Positions 7,115-15,101 of a stretch of 19,123 nucleotides of DNA are shown piece by piece. Under the pieces are notes generated by a model, which worked only from the letters and a program-made list of their open reading frames with translations, was not told the DNA's origin and searched no databases. This stretch comes from Bacillota bacterium (GTDB lineage Bacteria; Bacillota; Clostridia; Christensenellales; Aristaeellaceae). The DNA is taken from contig JAEWYP010000080.1 of NCBI GenBank assembly GCA_023395615.1, positions 1 through 19,123 on the forward strand, written 5' to 3'. The first letter of the stretch is position 1, and each line of letters starts with the position of its first letter. The position numbers and the translations under genes are program-made.

Positions 7115-7879
7115 TTATCCTACCATATCCACCAGCATCTTGGCAAGTAGCAGCGCCAGAACCGCCAGCATCATCCCACGTACCAGTCCCGCGCCGTGTT
7201 TGAGGGTCATCCGGCTACCCAGCGCAGCGCCAAGCATGGCGCACAACCCCACGGGAATGCCCAGCAGGATCAGCACGTGACCCGTGCAAAGCAGGCTCAC
7301 CAGCGCCGCAAGGTTGCTGGCGAGGTTTACCACCTTGGCCGTACCGCTGGCCAGCACCTCATTCATCGAAAAGATCTGCACAAACAGCAGGATGAGGAAC
7401 GTACCGGTACCCGGTCCTACCAGACCGTCGTAAAACCCGATTCCGAATCCAACCGCCAGCGCGATCCAACCCGTCGCCTTAGCGGAAAGCTCCCGCTTCG
7501 GCGTTTCGGCAGGTTTTCGCCTGCGCAGGGTCAGCAGCGCGGCCACAGGGATACAGCACAATACCAGAATCCGCACGACATTTTCGGGCAGACCGACCAT
7601 CAGCAGCGCACCCAGCGCGCTGGCTGCCAATGCACCCGCCACCCCGGGAATTCCCACGCGCCAGTCCACCTTGCCGGCCCGTGCGTAGGTGGTGGTCGCA
7701 AGCGCCGTACCCATCATCGCGGAAAGTTTGTTGGTGCCCGCCGCCAGCGCCGGCGGCAGACCCGCCAGATAATAAGCCGGCAGCGAGATCATCCCGCCGC
7801 CGCCCGCGATGGAATCCACAAATCCCGCCAGAAGCGCCAGCGGACAGACGATTAAAAACTGTGCGGCGGTCAGCGTCAT
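7115..7879 (-). CDS. TSUP-family (TauE/SafE) membrane permease
   Basis: A 254-residue polytopic membrane protein of the TSUP family, whose members are proposed to move sulfur-containing or other small anions. It begins with LLAGFVDSIAGGGGMISLPA, the family's N-terminal glycine-rich signature. The pseudo-repeat motif GFYDGLVGPGTGTFL appears at the start of the second half, giving the usual two-times-four helix layout. TNKLSA after the third helix region is also typical. The ATG at 7879 overlaps the stop of the upstream gene (ATGA), with GGGAGG about 10 nt before it, so the two genes are co-transcribed. The substrate cannot be read from sequence. The anti-sigma gene follows after 45 bp. Confidence 0.9.
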   Translation of the reverse strand: MTLTAAQFLIVCPLALLAGFVDSIAGGGGMISLPAYYLAGLPPALAAGTNKLSAMMGTALATTTYARAGKVDWRVGIPGVAGALAASALGALLMVGLPENVVRILVLCCIPVAALLTLRRRKPAETPKRELSAKATGWIALAVGFGIGFYDGLVGPGTGTFLILLFVQIFSMNEVLASGTAKVVNLASNLAALVSLLCTGHVLILLGIPVGLCAMLGAALGSRMTLKHGAGLVRGMMLAVLALLLAKMLVDMVG

Positions 7880-9537
7880 GCCGGTTGTTCCTCCCCCGCG
7901 GACAGGGTTTCCGATGCCGGCCGGATTCCCGGCGAAGGCCGGATTCCCGGCGCCGGGTCGCGCGCCAGCACAAACAGGGTCAGCGTACTTAGCAGGGGGC
8001 TGAAGGAGAAAAACCGCGCATCCGGCCCGCAAAGCACACACATGGTGCCAAGGTTATACAGCAGCGTCGGCACACAAAGCAGCAACGCCCGTACGCCGTT
8101 GCGCCGGAGCGCGCGCAGAGAAAACACCAGAAGCAGCGCGAACGATACCCCGATATTGCCGTAGTACCATGCGGGCAGGTTCAGCTGCAGCGGCGCGGTG
8201 ATCAGGGTTTTAACCGCTGTTCCTGCACGGTTGATCCGTCCGTTTTGCCGGGGCACCTCCGGCAGATCGCCGGAATTTTTCAATTGCACGTTGGCTGAAC
8301 CCTCGTCGGCCAGCCCCCACACCAGATCGGTAAGGCCGTTTACCGAGGCGAAAGCGGTCACGGGATCGGCCTTTGCCGTGTCCGTCGCCATCCGCAGCAC
8401 CTGCGCAAGCGTCGTATGGGCGATCAGCCCGCGGGTCGCGCCGAATTTGATGGAATTATAGTTATGGAGCAGGTAAGCGTTCCATCCTGTCTCGTCCGCC
8501 ATCGCGTCGGTAAATACCCGCGTTTCGGGGGAAAGCGCGTCCGGGTTCTGGGTGCGCACGTCGCACACCACCGTCATGGGAACGCCGATGGATTCTTCCA
8601 GCGTGTTCTGCGGATAGGTCACCTTCAGGGAAGAATAAAGCGGCCCCCATACCAGCGCCAGCGAAACGACCATCACCGCGACGGTGGTCAGCACGCCCTT
8701 CCGCTGCGAAGCACAGGTCAGCGCCGCCACGACCAGCAGCGGCAGGGTAAAAAGAATCGCGTTATGCCGCACCAGCGTGGTAAATGCAAGCGCCAGCCCG
8801 AACGCGATCGCGTTGCGGGGGCTGCGCAACCACGAGCCGCGCGTATAGTACAGGTTCACCGCGTGCGCGCCCAGCACCAGCACCCCGACGGTCATGGCGT
8901 TGTCTTTCCACAGGAACATCAGCGTGTTCCCCACGATAGGCGAAAGTACGGTGAGCGCGGTAACGGGCAGAAGCCACGCGGCCTTTACCCCCCATGCGCA
9001 CAGCGTGGCTGCCAGATACCCCAGCGCCAGGCTGAACGCAAGGCATTGCAACGCCAGCGCCAGCGTATAGCTGGGGGTAATCAATGTGCACAGATGTAAT
9101 AACAGGGTATGAAACACGGGGTGCCAGTTGGAGTAAACCCCCGTAAGCGCCTGCGTCCACTGCACGGCGGAGTCCACCGTGACTCCGCCGGGATTGGCCG
9201 CCGCCAGAAACACGCACAGGATGGCGAAACTTCCGCCCGACACCGAAGCAAACAGCCGTGGCTGCAGCCGTCCGCGCGTTTCGGGTGCGTTCAGCCGCCA
9301 GTTTGTGCGTTCTGCAAACCAGCCAAGCGCCAGATACAACCCGGTTGTGATCAGGATAAACCAGATCAGCGCCGCAACCGTATCCCACGCAGACCGGAAC
9401 AGACCGCTTCGGCTCAGGTACGCGGCGTACGCCAGATACAGCGCAAGGCAAACCGCGCAAAACCGGTACCAGAACCGATGCGGTCTGCCTTGCCACGGCG
9501 GCGCAGGCGTATAACGGGGGCTGGCGGCTGGTTTCAT
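7876..9537 (-). CDS. DUF6020-like polytopic membrane protein
   Basis: A 553-residue integral membrane protein with about 11-13 hydrophobic segments. A conserved loop after the third or fourth helix reads NPGGVTVDSAVQWTQALTG followed by YSNWHPVFHTLL. This D-S-x-x-Q-W ... N-W-H-P-V-F-H-T pattern fits DUF6020, a family resembling GT-C glycosyltransferases such as PMT/GT39. Catalytic activity on a lipid-linked sugar is only an inference. A soluble loop (about residues 315-440) precedes the last helices. The ATG at 9537 has AAGGAG about 9-10 nt upstream; an in-frame upstream start lacks such a site. The C-terminus carries a short duplication (PGIRP twice) and then an acidic end. It is preceded by aspartate kinase and overlaps the TSUP gene by 4 bp. 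Confidence 0.72.
   Translation of the reverse strand: MKPAASPRYTPAPPWQGRPHRFWYRFCAVCLALYLAYAAYLSRSGLFRSAWDTVAALIWFILITTGLYLALGWFAERTNWRLNAPETRGRLQPRLFASVSGGSFAILCVFLAAANPGGVTVDSAVQWTQALTGVYSNWHPVFHTLLLHLCTLITPSYTLALALQCLAFSLALGYLAATLCAWGVKAAWLLPVTALTVLSPIVGNTLMFLWKDNAMTVGVLVLGAHAVNLYYTRGSWLRSPRNAIAFGLALAFTTLVRHNAILFTLPLLVVAALTCASQRKGVLTTVAVMVVSLALVWGPLYSSLKVTYPQNTLEESIGVPMTVVCDVRTQNPDALSPETRVFTDAMADETGWNAYLLHNYNSIKFGATRGLIAHTTLAQVLRMATDTAKADPVTAFASVNGLTDLVWGLADEGSANVQLKNSGDLPEVPRQNGRINRAGTAVKTLITAPLQLNLPAWYYGNIGVSFALLLVFSLRALRRNGVRALLLCVPTLLYNLGTMCVLCGPDARFFSFSPLLSTLTLFVLARDPAPGIRPSPGIRPASETLSAGEEQPA
7919..7954. repeat. Two tandem 18-bp units inside the DUF6020-like gene
   Basis: GGCCGGATTCCCGGCG is present twice in tandem as 18-bp units that differ only in the last two bases. 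In the minus-strand gene it encodes the duplicated PGIRP segment near the C-terminus. The reading frame is kept. Confidence 0.85.
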
Positions 9538-9606
9538 CTTATGACGCTCCTTCGGTATCAAAGCAAGCGGACGGCGCCAGCGCACAGGCACGCCCGCGCC
9601 CTGCGG

Positions 9607-10923
9607 TTACCGAACAAATTCGTGATAGATCGCGCGGATGGACGCTTCAAAATCGCACGCGTCCACGCCCACCAGAATGCTCAGCTCGCTGGAACCCTGA
9701 TCGATCATGCGCACGTTCACCTTTTCCCGGCTCAGGGCGCTGAACAGGCGCGCCGCGGTGCCGGGGCTGTGCACCATGCCGCGGCCGACCGTCGCGATGA
9801 TGCCAAGATCGTCGTGGATGGTCAGCGTGTCCGGCGAAGACAGCTCCATAATGCGGGAAACCACCTGTTCCTTCACAGGCTCCAGCTGGCAGGTCTCCAG
9901 CACCACACACAGCGTATCGATCCCGGTCGGCAGGTGCTCAAAGGAGAGGCCCGCTTCCTCAATGGCCTGCAACACCCGGCGGCCAAAGCCGCGCTCGCTG
10001 TTCATCATCGCTTTTTCTATGGAAATAATCGAAAACCCGACCCGGCCCGCGATACCGGAAATCACATACTGGTTCTTCGTCTCGTGCGCCTGATGGGTAA
10101 TCAGCGTACCGTCGTGTTCGGGGTGGTTGGTATTGCGGATGTTGGTGGGGATGCCCGCGCGGTGCACGGGAAAAACGCTGTCCTCGTGCAGCACCGTCGC
10201 GCCCATGTAGCTTAGCTCCCGGAGTTCCCGGTAGGTGATGCTGCGTATCGGCAGGGCATCCTTCACAATCCGAGGATCAGCCATTAAAAAGCCGGAAACA
10301 TCCGTCCAGTTTTCATATAAATCGGCGCAGGCCGCGCGCGCCACAATCGCCCCGGTAATATCGCTTCCGCCGCGGCTGAAAGTGTGGATGGAACCGTCCG
10401 GCAGAGAGCCGTAAAAACCCGGGATGATCGCGTTGGGCAGGTCCGCAAGCCGCGCGCTCAGCGCGGTGTTGGTCCGCTCACTGTCAAACACGCCGTCCGC
10501 TGAAAAAAAGATGCAGTCTTTCGGATCGACAAAATGATAACCGAGATAATCGCTAAGCAGCAGCCCGTTTAAATACTCGCCGCGGCTGGCGCAATAGTCT
10601 TCACCCGCGCCGTTTTCCACATTGCGGCGAATTTCGCGCAGCGGCTCGCTCAAATCCAGCTTCAGCGCCAGTTCCCGTGCAATCTCACGGTAACGGTCCT
10701 CCACGCGCGAAAAAACAGCCTGCCAGTCGCCGCCCTCGCGTTTCGTACGGCACACGGTGTATAACAGGTCGGTCACCTTATCGTCCCCGTCAAAACGGCG
10801 CCCCGGCGCGCTGGGCACCACATACACACGCCGCGCGTCCATCCGGAGGATATTACGCACCTTGCGAAACTGCCCCGCGTCGCTCAACGAACTGCCGCCG
10901 AATTTCGCAACGATATTCCCCAT
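9607..10923 (-). CDS. Aspartate kinase
   Basis: A 438-residue monofunctional aspartokinase that phosphorylates L-aspartate, the first step toward lysine, threonine and methionine and, in many bacteria, diaminopimelate for peptidoglycan. Motifs are AKFGGSSLSD at residues 6-15, HTFSRGGSDITGA, and WTDVSGFLMADPRIVKDA in the kinase domain. The last third contains two ACT domains, the probable site of amino-acid feedback (for example GFSIISIEKAMMN and LGIIATVGRGMVHSPG). The variant VPSAPGRRFDGDDKVTDLLY near residue 36 is usual for a clostridial subgroup, from memory. The ATG at 10923 has GGGAGGG about 9-10 nt upstream. It has its own promoter and a leader of about 80 nt. The membrane-protein genes follow after a 69-bp gap with no evident promoter, so read-through is possible. 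Confidence 0.95.
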   Translation of the reverse strand: MGNIVAKFGGSSLSDAGQFRKVRNILRMDARRVYVVPSAPGRRFDGDDKVTDLLYTVCRTKREGGDWQAVFSRVEDRYREIARELALKLDLSEPLREIRRNVENGAGEDYCASRGEYLNGLLLSDYLGYHFVDPKDCIFFSADGVFDSERTNTALSARLADLPNAIIPGFYGSLPDGSIHTFSRGGSDITGAIVARAACADLYENWTDVSGFLMADPRIVKDALPIRSITYRELRELSYMGATVLHEDSVFPVHRAGIPTNIRNTNHPEHDGTLITHQAHETKNQYVISGIAGRVGFSIISIEKAMMNSERGFGRRVLQAIEEAGLSFEHLPTGIDTLCVVLETCQLEPVKEQVVSRIMELSSPDTLTIHDDLGIIATVGRGMVHSPGTAARLFSALSREKVNVRMIDQGSSELSILVGVDACDFEASIRAIYHEFVR

Positions 10924-10943
10924 CCGTTCGTTCCCTCCCACCC

Positions 10944-10967
10944 GCGGCGGAGCCTGTCGGCTGCCGC
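10944..10967 (-). other. Leader hairpin before aspartate kinase
   Basis: In the transcript, GCGGC-AGCC pairs with GGCT-(CC)-GCCGC around a GACA loop. This gives a 9-bp stem with a two-base bulge, ending about 20 nt before the start codon and just ahead of the ribosome binding site. A second, weaker hairpin (GGGGCCG/CGG-CA-CCCC) lies farther upstream. No T tract follows, so this is not an obvious attenuator. Confidence 0.45.
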
Positions 10968-11011
10968 GTGCACATCCGGGGTGCCGGTCACAGGCGGCCC
11001 CATAAAAACTT

Positions 11012-11041
11012 ATTTTATCCGAACAGAGAGTGCTCCGTCAA
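11012..11041 (-). promoter_or_regulatory. Sigma-A type promoter of aspartate kinase
   Basis: On the minus strand TTGACG (11041-11036) and TAAAAT (11017-11012) are separated by 18 bp, within an AT-rich patch in an otherwise GC-rich area. The predicted start site leaves a leader of about 80 nt before the start at 10923. Confidence 0.65.
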
Positions 11042-11086
11042 TCCCCGGAGAAGAACACACGGTCCCAGTCGCGTGCACAAATTGTT

Positions 11087-11635
11087 TTATTTTTGTGTTT
11101 CGCGCCATTCCTCGGCCAAAACGCTCATCAGGTTCAGGTCCGCGTACTTCCCGTCCACCATAAAGGCTTTACGCTTTACCCCTTCGTGGCGGAAACCGGC
11201 CTTTGTGTAGCAACGGATTGCGCGCGCATTGTCCGCCGCCACTTCCAGTTCCACGCGTTCCAGTCCCAGGGTGGCAAACGCGTATTCCAGCAACAGGCCG
11301 ATCGCCTCCGCGCCGATGCCACGGCCCCGGTTCTTTTCGCTGGCAATCACCATGCCCATCTCGGCGGAACGCAGCCGCCAGTTGATGCTGAACAGGTCAA
11401 GCTGCCCCAGATAATGCTCGTCTGTCAGATCAGCAACGATAAAGTACGCCCCGTTAGGTCCGGCACTCATTGCGTGATTCAAAAAATCGCTCGTGTCGGT
11501 GATGCTTTGGGGCATCCAGAAGCGGGTGGAAAGGTAACGGATCGTATCCCGGTCATTCACCCATGCACGGATGGCAGGCAGGTCTTCCTGCCTGTAATCC
11601 CGCAGCATAATGTTCTTTCCATAAAAGTATGGCAT
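11087..11635 (-). CDS. GNAT-family N-acetyltransferase (RimJ/RimL-like)
   Basis: A 182-residue acetyl-CoA-dependent acetyltransferase. It begins with the RimJ/RimL-type pattern LRDYRQEDLPAIRAWVNDRD. The acetyl-CoA binding motif R-x-x-G-x-G/A appears as RGRGIGAEA (about 103-111), followed by the helix LLLEYAF. LERVELEVAADNARAIRCYTKAGF (about 126-148) is the normal motif B region. The ATG at 11635 has AGGAGG 5 nt upstream. The substrate (protein N-terminus, amino acid or small molecule) cannot be told. It starts 9 bp after the TM2 gene, so the two are in one operon. The gene ends about 46 bp before the aspartate kinase promoter with no clear terminator. Confidence 0.92.
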   Translation of the reverse strand: MPYFYGKNIMLRDYRQEDLPAIRAWVNDRDTIRYLSTRFWMPQSITDTSDFLNHAMSAGPNGAYFIVADLTDEHYLGQLDLFSINWRLRSAEMGMVIASEKNRGRGIGAEAIGLLLEYAFATLGLERVELEVAADNARAIRCYTKAGFRHEGVKRKAFMVDGKYADLNLMSVLAEEWRETQK

Positions 11636-11644
11636 ATCTTCCTC

Positions 11645-12049
11645 CTATTTTGCCAGCTTCAGCCCTTCGCAGTCGCGGAAGTGTCCTGTAAGGATGGATA
11701 TCATATCCACGAGCCAGCCGATTCCAAACCAGCTGCCGGTCAGCAGGAACCCCACGCCGGAACCGATTTTACCTACGTAGAAACGGTGAAATCCAAACAC
11801 GCCTACGAATGTACATAACAGCAGCGTGACCAGCCAGCTTTTTTCGGATACCGTCCGTGGCACGGGGCGATCAACATATACTGTCTGATAAACCGGTTTC
11901 TCCACCACAACCACCTGCGGGTTGGGCGCAGGGGACGGAGCAGGCTTCGCAACGGGCTCATCGTCCGTACGGAACACGGTGCTGCCACAGTTGGGGCACT
12001 TGCGGCCCGGATCGAAGATGTGCGTTTTACAGTAGGCGCAGTAAGCCAT
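11645..12049 (-). CDS. Zinc-ribbon TM2-domain membrane protein
   Basis: A 134-residue protein. The N-terminus is a zinc ribbon with cysteines at about 4, 7, 18 and 21 (CAYC...CPNC). A Pro/Val-rich linker (about 30-66) follows, then a TM2 domain (about 70-121) with the conserved GFHRFYVGK turn between two hydrophobic helices and GIGWLVDMISIL in the second. TM2 proteins are common in bacteria and their role is not established. The ATG at 12049 has GGAGA about 8 nt upstream. An upstream in-frame start would add residues before the zinc ribbon without a ribosome binding site. It lies between the CapA-family gene (41 bp upstream) and the acetyltransferase (9 bp downstream). Confidence 0.9.
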   Translation of the reverse strand: MAYCAYCKTHIFDPGRKCPNCGSTVFRTDDEPVAKPAPSPAPNPQVVVVEKPVYQTVYVDRPVPRTVSEKSWLVTLLLCTFVGVFGFHRFYVGKIGSGVGFLLTGSWFGIGWLVDMISILTGHFRDCEGLKLAK

Positions 12050-12090
12050 ATTTATCTCTCCGTTTCTTTGGTTTGGCACAGGTGGGAGTA

Positions 12091-13314
12091 TTATTCCTCG
12101 TCCGGCCATTCCAGCGGATAATCGCTGACTGGGCTGCTCAGTTGTTTTCCGTTCTTCTTCAACGTGCTCAGCACAGCGTCGATATTTTCCTGTTTGTCGT
12201 AAGGGGTCGGGATAAAGTCGTTATACTTGCCGTTGCTGGAGATGCGGGCCGGGATGATGCGGAACGCGTCGTTGGTGCATACCCCGTCTTTCACCCTCAG
12301 CTTGATCTGGAATACGAAAGTGCTCATATCGTCCGGTTTGCTGTTGCCCGCAAAGCAGAAATTGCCCAGCGAGTAGCAGATATATTTCCCGTTATACAAT
12401 TCGATTGGGTTCATGCGGTGGCTGTGGTGGCCCACTATCAGGTCCGCGCCCGCGTCCACTGCGATTTTCGCCATTTTCTGCTGTGTTTCTCTGGGTGCGT
12501 AGTCCTTTTCGTACCCCCAGTGGAAACTGACGACAACCACCTCACAGCCCTGGGCTTTGAGCGCTTTAATATCCTCCGGCACTTTTGTGTACAGACGATC
12601 ATACTGGTCGATGCACAGGTAAGCAAGCATGCCCATTTTTACCCCCTTCAGGGTAAAAACCAGCGGCTCGCTTTCGCAGTAGTAGCTTACCCCGGCATCA
12701 CGAAGGGATTTCTTGGTTTCGGCCAGCCCGTCAGCGCCCATGTCCATCACGTGATTGTTTTCCAGCGATACGCATTCCACGCCGTTGGCGGGCAGCACCG
12801 CCGCGTACGCGGGATCGGCGCGAAACAGAAAAGCATTGTCCAGTTTGTTCGGGTTGCGACCGCTGGTGGTCAGCGTGCCCTCAAAATTGAGCACCGTCCA
12901 GTCGTCGTCCTCCAGAATATCCTTGAAATTCTGGAACAGAAAGTTAATATTGCCGTCGTGCTTGGCCAGTTCTTTTTCAAAAATAGATTGTCCGCTGGCC
13001 TGCACGTTATCTCCGATGGTAAAGTCGCCCCCGAAGGTAAGCTTGAGCACGATGGAACCGTCCGCCTCGTATACCGGGGCCGCCCGATCCACCGGGGTTT
13101 TCGCATCGGACTCCGGCACAGCGGCGTCCTGGGCGGGGCTTCCGTCCGGGTTCGGCGTTGCCGAAGCGCTGGGGTCGGCGGTATCACCGGCTACCGGCTG
13201 TCCGCTCGAATCTAAAATGGTAACGGACACATCCTCGTCGTCCTCGGTCGCCAGCGCGGCGAAGGGCAGCAGCAGACAAAGCAGCAGCAACAGTGCAATG
13301 GATTTACGAAACAT
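12091..13314 (-). CDS. Secreted CapA-family protein (poly-gamma-glutamate capsule type metallophosphatase fold)
   Basis: A 407-residue secreted protein of the CapA / PGA_cap family. It has a signal peptide (MFRKSIALLLLLCLLLPFAA, cleavage likely after ALA) and a Pro/Asp/Ala-rich linker (about 25-80). The metallophosphatase-like domain carries the metal-site motifs FGGDFTIGDN (94-103), LNFEGTL (142-148), ENNHVMDMGADG (185-196), SFHWGYEKD (263-271), GHHSHRMNP (295-303) and SLGNF (315-319). In Bacillus, CapA takes part in poly-gamma-glutamate capsule synthesis, but capB and capC are not seen here. Stand-alone members are common in Clostridia and their substrate is unknown. The ATG at 13314 has AAGGAGG 7 nt upstream. 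The TM2 and acetyltransferase genes follow closely. Confidence 0.92.
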   Translation of the reverse strand: MFRKSIALLLLLCLLLPFAALATEDDEDVSVTILDSSGQPVAGDTADPSASATPNPDGSPAQDAAVPESDAKTPVDRAAPVYEADGSIVLKLTFGGDFTIGDNVQASGQSIFEKELAKHDGNINFLFQNFKDILEDDDWTVLNFEGTLTTSGRNPNKLDNAFLFRADPAYAAVLPANGVECVSLENNHVMDMGADGLAETKKSLRDAGVSYYCESEPLVFTLKGVKMGMLAYLCIDQYDRLYTKVPEDIKALKAQGCEVVVVSFHWGYEKDYAPRETQQKMAKIAVDAGADLIVGHHSHRMNPIELYNGKYICYSLGNFCFAGNSKPDDMSTFVFQIKLRVKDGVCTNDAFRIIPARISSNGKYNDFIPTPYDKQENIDAVLSTLKKNGKQLSSPVSDYPLEWPDEE

Positions 13315-13349
13315 CAGGTACCTCCTTGCGAATCGAAAAAGGGAGAATC

Positions 13350-13379
13350 CGGCGGAACGGATTGTAACCCGTTCCGCCG
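13350..13379 (-). terminator. Possible terminator after the aminotransferase gene
   Basis: A perfect 11-bp stem (CGGCGGAACGG / CCGTTCCGCCG) with an 8-nt loop lies 7 nt beyond the stop at 13386. A TTTTT run comes about 9 nt after the stem instead of directly behind it. Partial termination, or a processing hairpin between the aminotransferase and capA-like genes, is equally possible. Confidence 0.45.
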
Positions 13380-13385
13380 ATGCGG

Positions 13386-14564
13386 TTAAAGATTTTGTAC
13401 AAATTCGGCGATCCGCATAAGCGCAATGTCCAGCTGTTCCAGCGCCGTGGCGTAGCAGCAGCGGATGTGCCCTTCCCCGCATTCGCCAAACGCGGTGCCC
13501 GGCACGCAGGCCACCAGTTTTTCACGCAGCAGGCGCTCGCAGAATTCTTCGCTGCTAAGCCCGGTAGCCGCAATGCTCGGGAATACGTAAAACGCGCCCA
13601 GCGGTTCAAAGCAGGTAAGCCCCATCTTTAAGAACGCGTCGTACATCAGCCTCCGGCGATGGTCGTAGCTCTGGCGCATGGCCTGCACATCGGCATAATC
13701 ATCTTCCCGGCCCTGGCGCAGCGCCTCCTCGGCGGCTACCTGGCTTTGCGTAGAGGCGCACATAATGGTGAACTGATGGATTTTCACCATCACGTCCATC
13801 AGTTCCGCTGGGGCGCAGGTATAGCCGATCCGCCATCCGGTCATGGCGAACGCTTTGCTGAAACCGTTCAGATAAACGGTACGTTCCCGCATCCCGGGCA
13901 GGCTCGCAATGCTTACGTACTCTTCCGTGCCGTAAGAAAGCTCGCTGTAGATTTCGTCGCTGATCACAATCAGGTCATGGCGAACAATCACGTCGCGCAG
14001 CTGTGCGATGGTGGCGCGGTCGAGCACGCCGCCGGTCGGGTTGTTGGGGTAAGGCAGGATCAGCGCCTTGGTTTTGGGCGTGATCGCGTTTTCCAGCTGT
14101 TCCGCCGTCAGCATGAAGTTGCGGCTCGCATCGGTGCAGATCGGCACAGCCTTACCGCCGGCAAACACCACGGTCGGACGGTAGCTTACGTAGCTGGGTT
14201 CGGGCACCAGCACCTCGTCACCGGGGCACAGCAGGGCGCGCATGGCCAGGTCGATCCCTTCGCTGGCGCCGATGGTAACCAGCACCTCGTTATCGGGGCT
14301 GTAGTCCAGATGATAACGGTTTTTCAGGTACTGGGCGATTTCCCTGCGCAGGCTGATGCGGCCCCAGTTGCTGGTATACTGCGTTTCCCCGTCCAGAATG
14401 CTGTCGATAGCGGCGTTGCGGATATGGTACGGGGTCACAAAGTCCGGCTCGCCCACGCCCAATGAGATTGCGCCGGGCATGGTTTGCACAATATCGAAAA
14501 ACTTGCGGATTCCGCTTTTTGGCACAGCGGCAACCGCCGGGTTCCAGTAGCGGCTGTACTCCAT
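13386..14564 (-). CDS. Class I/II pyridoxal-phosphate aminotransferase
   Basis: A 392-residue fold-type I aminotransferase. Key points in order are GVGEPDF (36-42), TSNWG (64-68), GASEGIDLAMRAL (99-111) for the PLP phosphate region, and PYPNNPTGG (171-179) with the cofactor-ring asparagine. SDEIYSEL (202-209) carries the aspartate that binds the pyridine nitrogen. NGFSKAFAMTGWRIGY (233-248) carries the Schiff-base lysine K237 and the phosphate-binding R245. An arginine near the C-terminus (HIRCCYA) probably binds the substrate carboxylate. The fold is close to aspartate/alanine aminotransferases. The gene overlaps the Lrp/AsnC regulator by one base (TGATG), so the two are translationally coupled. 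The alaR-alaT pair of Bacillus subtilis has the same arrangement, which suggests alanine as substrate, but that is inference. Confidence 0.93.
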   Translation of the reverse strand: MEYSRYWNPAVAAVPKSGIRKFFDIVQTMPGAISLGVGEPDFVTPYHIRNAAIDSILDGETQYTSNWGRISLRREIAQYLKNRYHLDYSPDNEVLVTIGASEGIDLAMRALLCPGDEVLVPEPSYVSYRPTVVFAGGKAVPICTDASRNFMLTAEQLENAITPKTKALILPYPNNPTGGVLDRATIAQLRDVIVRHDLIVISDEIYSELSYGTEEYVSIASLPGMRERTVYLNGFSKAFAMTGWRIGYTCAPAELMDVMVKIHQFTIMCASTQSQVAAEEALRQGREDDYADVQAMRQSYDHRRRLMYDAFLKMGLTCFEPLGAFYVFPSIAATGLSSEEFCERLLREKLVACVPGTAFGECGEGHIRCCYATALEQLDIALMRIAEFVQNL

Positions 14565-15055
14565 CAGGGGTTCACCGCCAGTCGCTTGTCCTGAGGATCC
14601 CCCTCGAAGATCACGCCGTCGCTCTTGTAGCGTTTCAGCACAAAGTGGGTGGCCGTACCGGTTACGTTGTCCAGCACACTCAGTTTGGTGCTTACAAAGT
14701 AGCCCAGCTCCTTTAAAGTATGGGCTTCCACCAACAGCAGCAGGTCGTACGCGCCACTCATGAGGTATACGGTTTTCACCTCGTCAAAGCGGTAGATGCG
14801 CTTGGCCAGCGCGTCGAAACCCTCGTCCCGCTGCGGGGTCACGCGGACTTCGATCATCGCTTCCACGCGTTCTTTGTCGGTTTTGTCCCAGTTGATCACC
14901 GGTGAATAGCGCAGGATGATGCCGCGCTTTTCCATATCGTCGATCATCGCGCCCACGGCCTCCGGAGTCTGGCCGAGCATCACGGCGAGTTTTTCAAGCG
15001 GCAGGCGGCAATCCTGCTGAAGCAGCTGTAAAAGTTCTATCTGCAAATTCTGCAT
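14564..15055 (-). CDS. Lrp/AsnC-family transcriptional regulator
   Basis: A 163-residue regulator of amino-acid metabolism. The N-terminal winged helix-turn-helix (about 5-50) contains LEKLAVMLGQTPEAVGAMIDDMEKRGII. The C-terminal RAM/ligand domain (about 66-142) contains YLMSGAYDLLLLVE and the family's paired beta-strand layout. The C-terminal extension after about 142 (SDGVIFEGDPQDKRLAVNP) is longer than in the shortest Lrp proteins but ordinary for clostridial members. The ATG at 15055 has AAGGAG about 9 nt upstream. Its stop overlaps the aminotransferase start, so it most likely controls that gene in response to an amino acid. The gap to the Fhs stop is 46 bp, so both a separate promoter and read-through are possible. 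Confidence 0.93.
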   Translation of the reverse strand: MQNLQIELLQLLQQDCRLPLEKLAVMLGQTPEAVGAMIDDMEKRGIILRYSPVINWDKTDKERVEAMIEVRVTPQRDEGFDALAKRIYRFDEVKTVYLMSGAYDLLLLVEAHTLKELGYFVSTKLSVLDNVTGTATHFVLKRYKSDGVIFEGDPQDKRLAVNP

Positions 15056-15101
15056 CTGTATCGCTCCTTATTTTCCGCCATAAGCGACGGATCGTATAGT
15101 C

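Noticed and set aside
7880..8041. Longer N-terminus for the TSUP permease
   Set aside because: The extra 54 residues lie antisense-free but overlap the end of the DUF6020-like gene, are Gly/Pro/Ala-rich and lack a ribosome binding site. The ATG at 7879 has both a good site and the family start.
9109..10215. Long plus-strand open frame of 368 codons
   Set aside because: It runs antisense across the DUF6020-like and aspartate kinase genes, has low-complexity R/H/Q-rich content and no ribosome binding site. It is a by-product of GC-rich coding on the other strand.
10924..11086. Lysine riboswitch upstream of aspartate kinase
   Set aside because: The leader from the predicted start is only about 80 nt, far shorter than a lysine riboswitch, and no terminator hairpin with a T tract is present.
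11857..13215. Plus-strand open frame of 452 codons
   Set aside because: It is antisense to the TM2 and CapA-family genes, both of which have clear family motifs. The plus-strand translation shows no recognisable domain.
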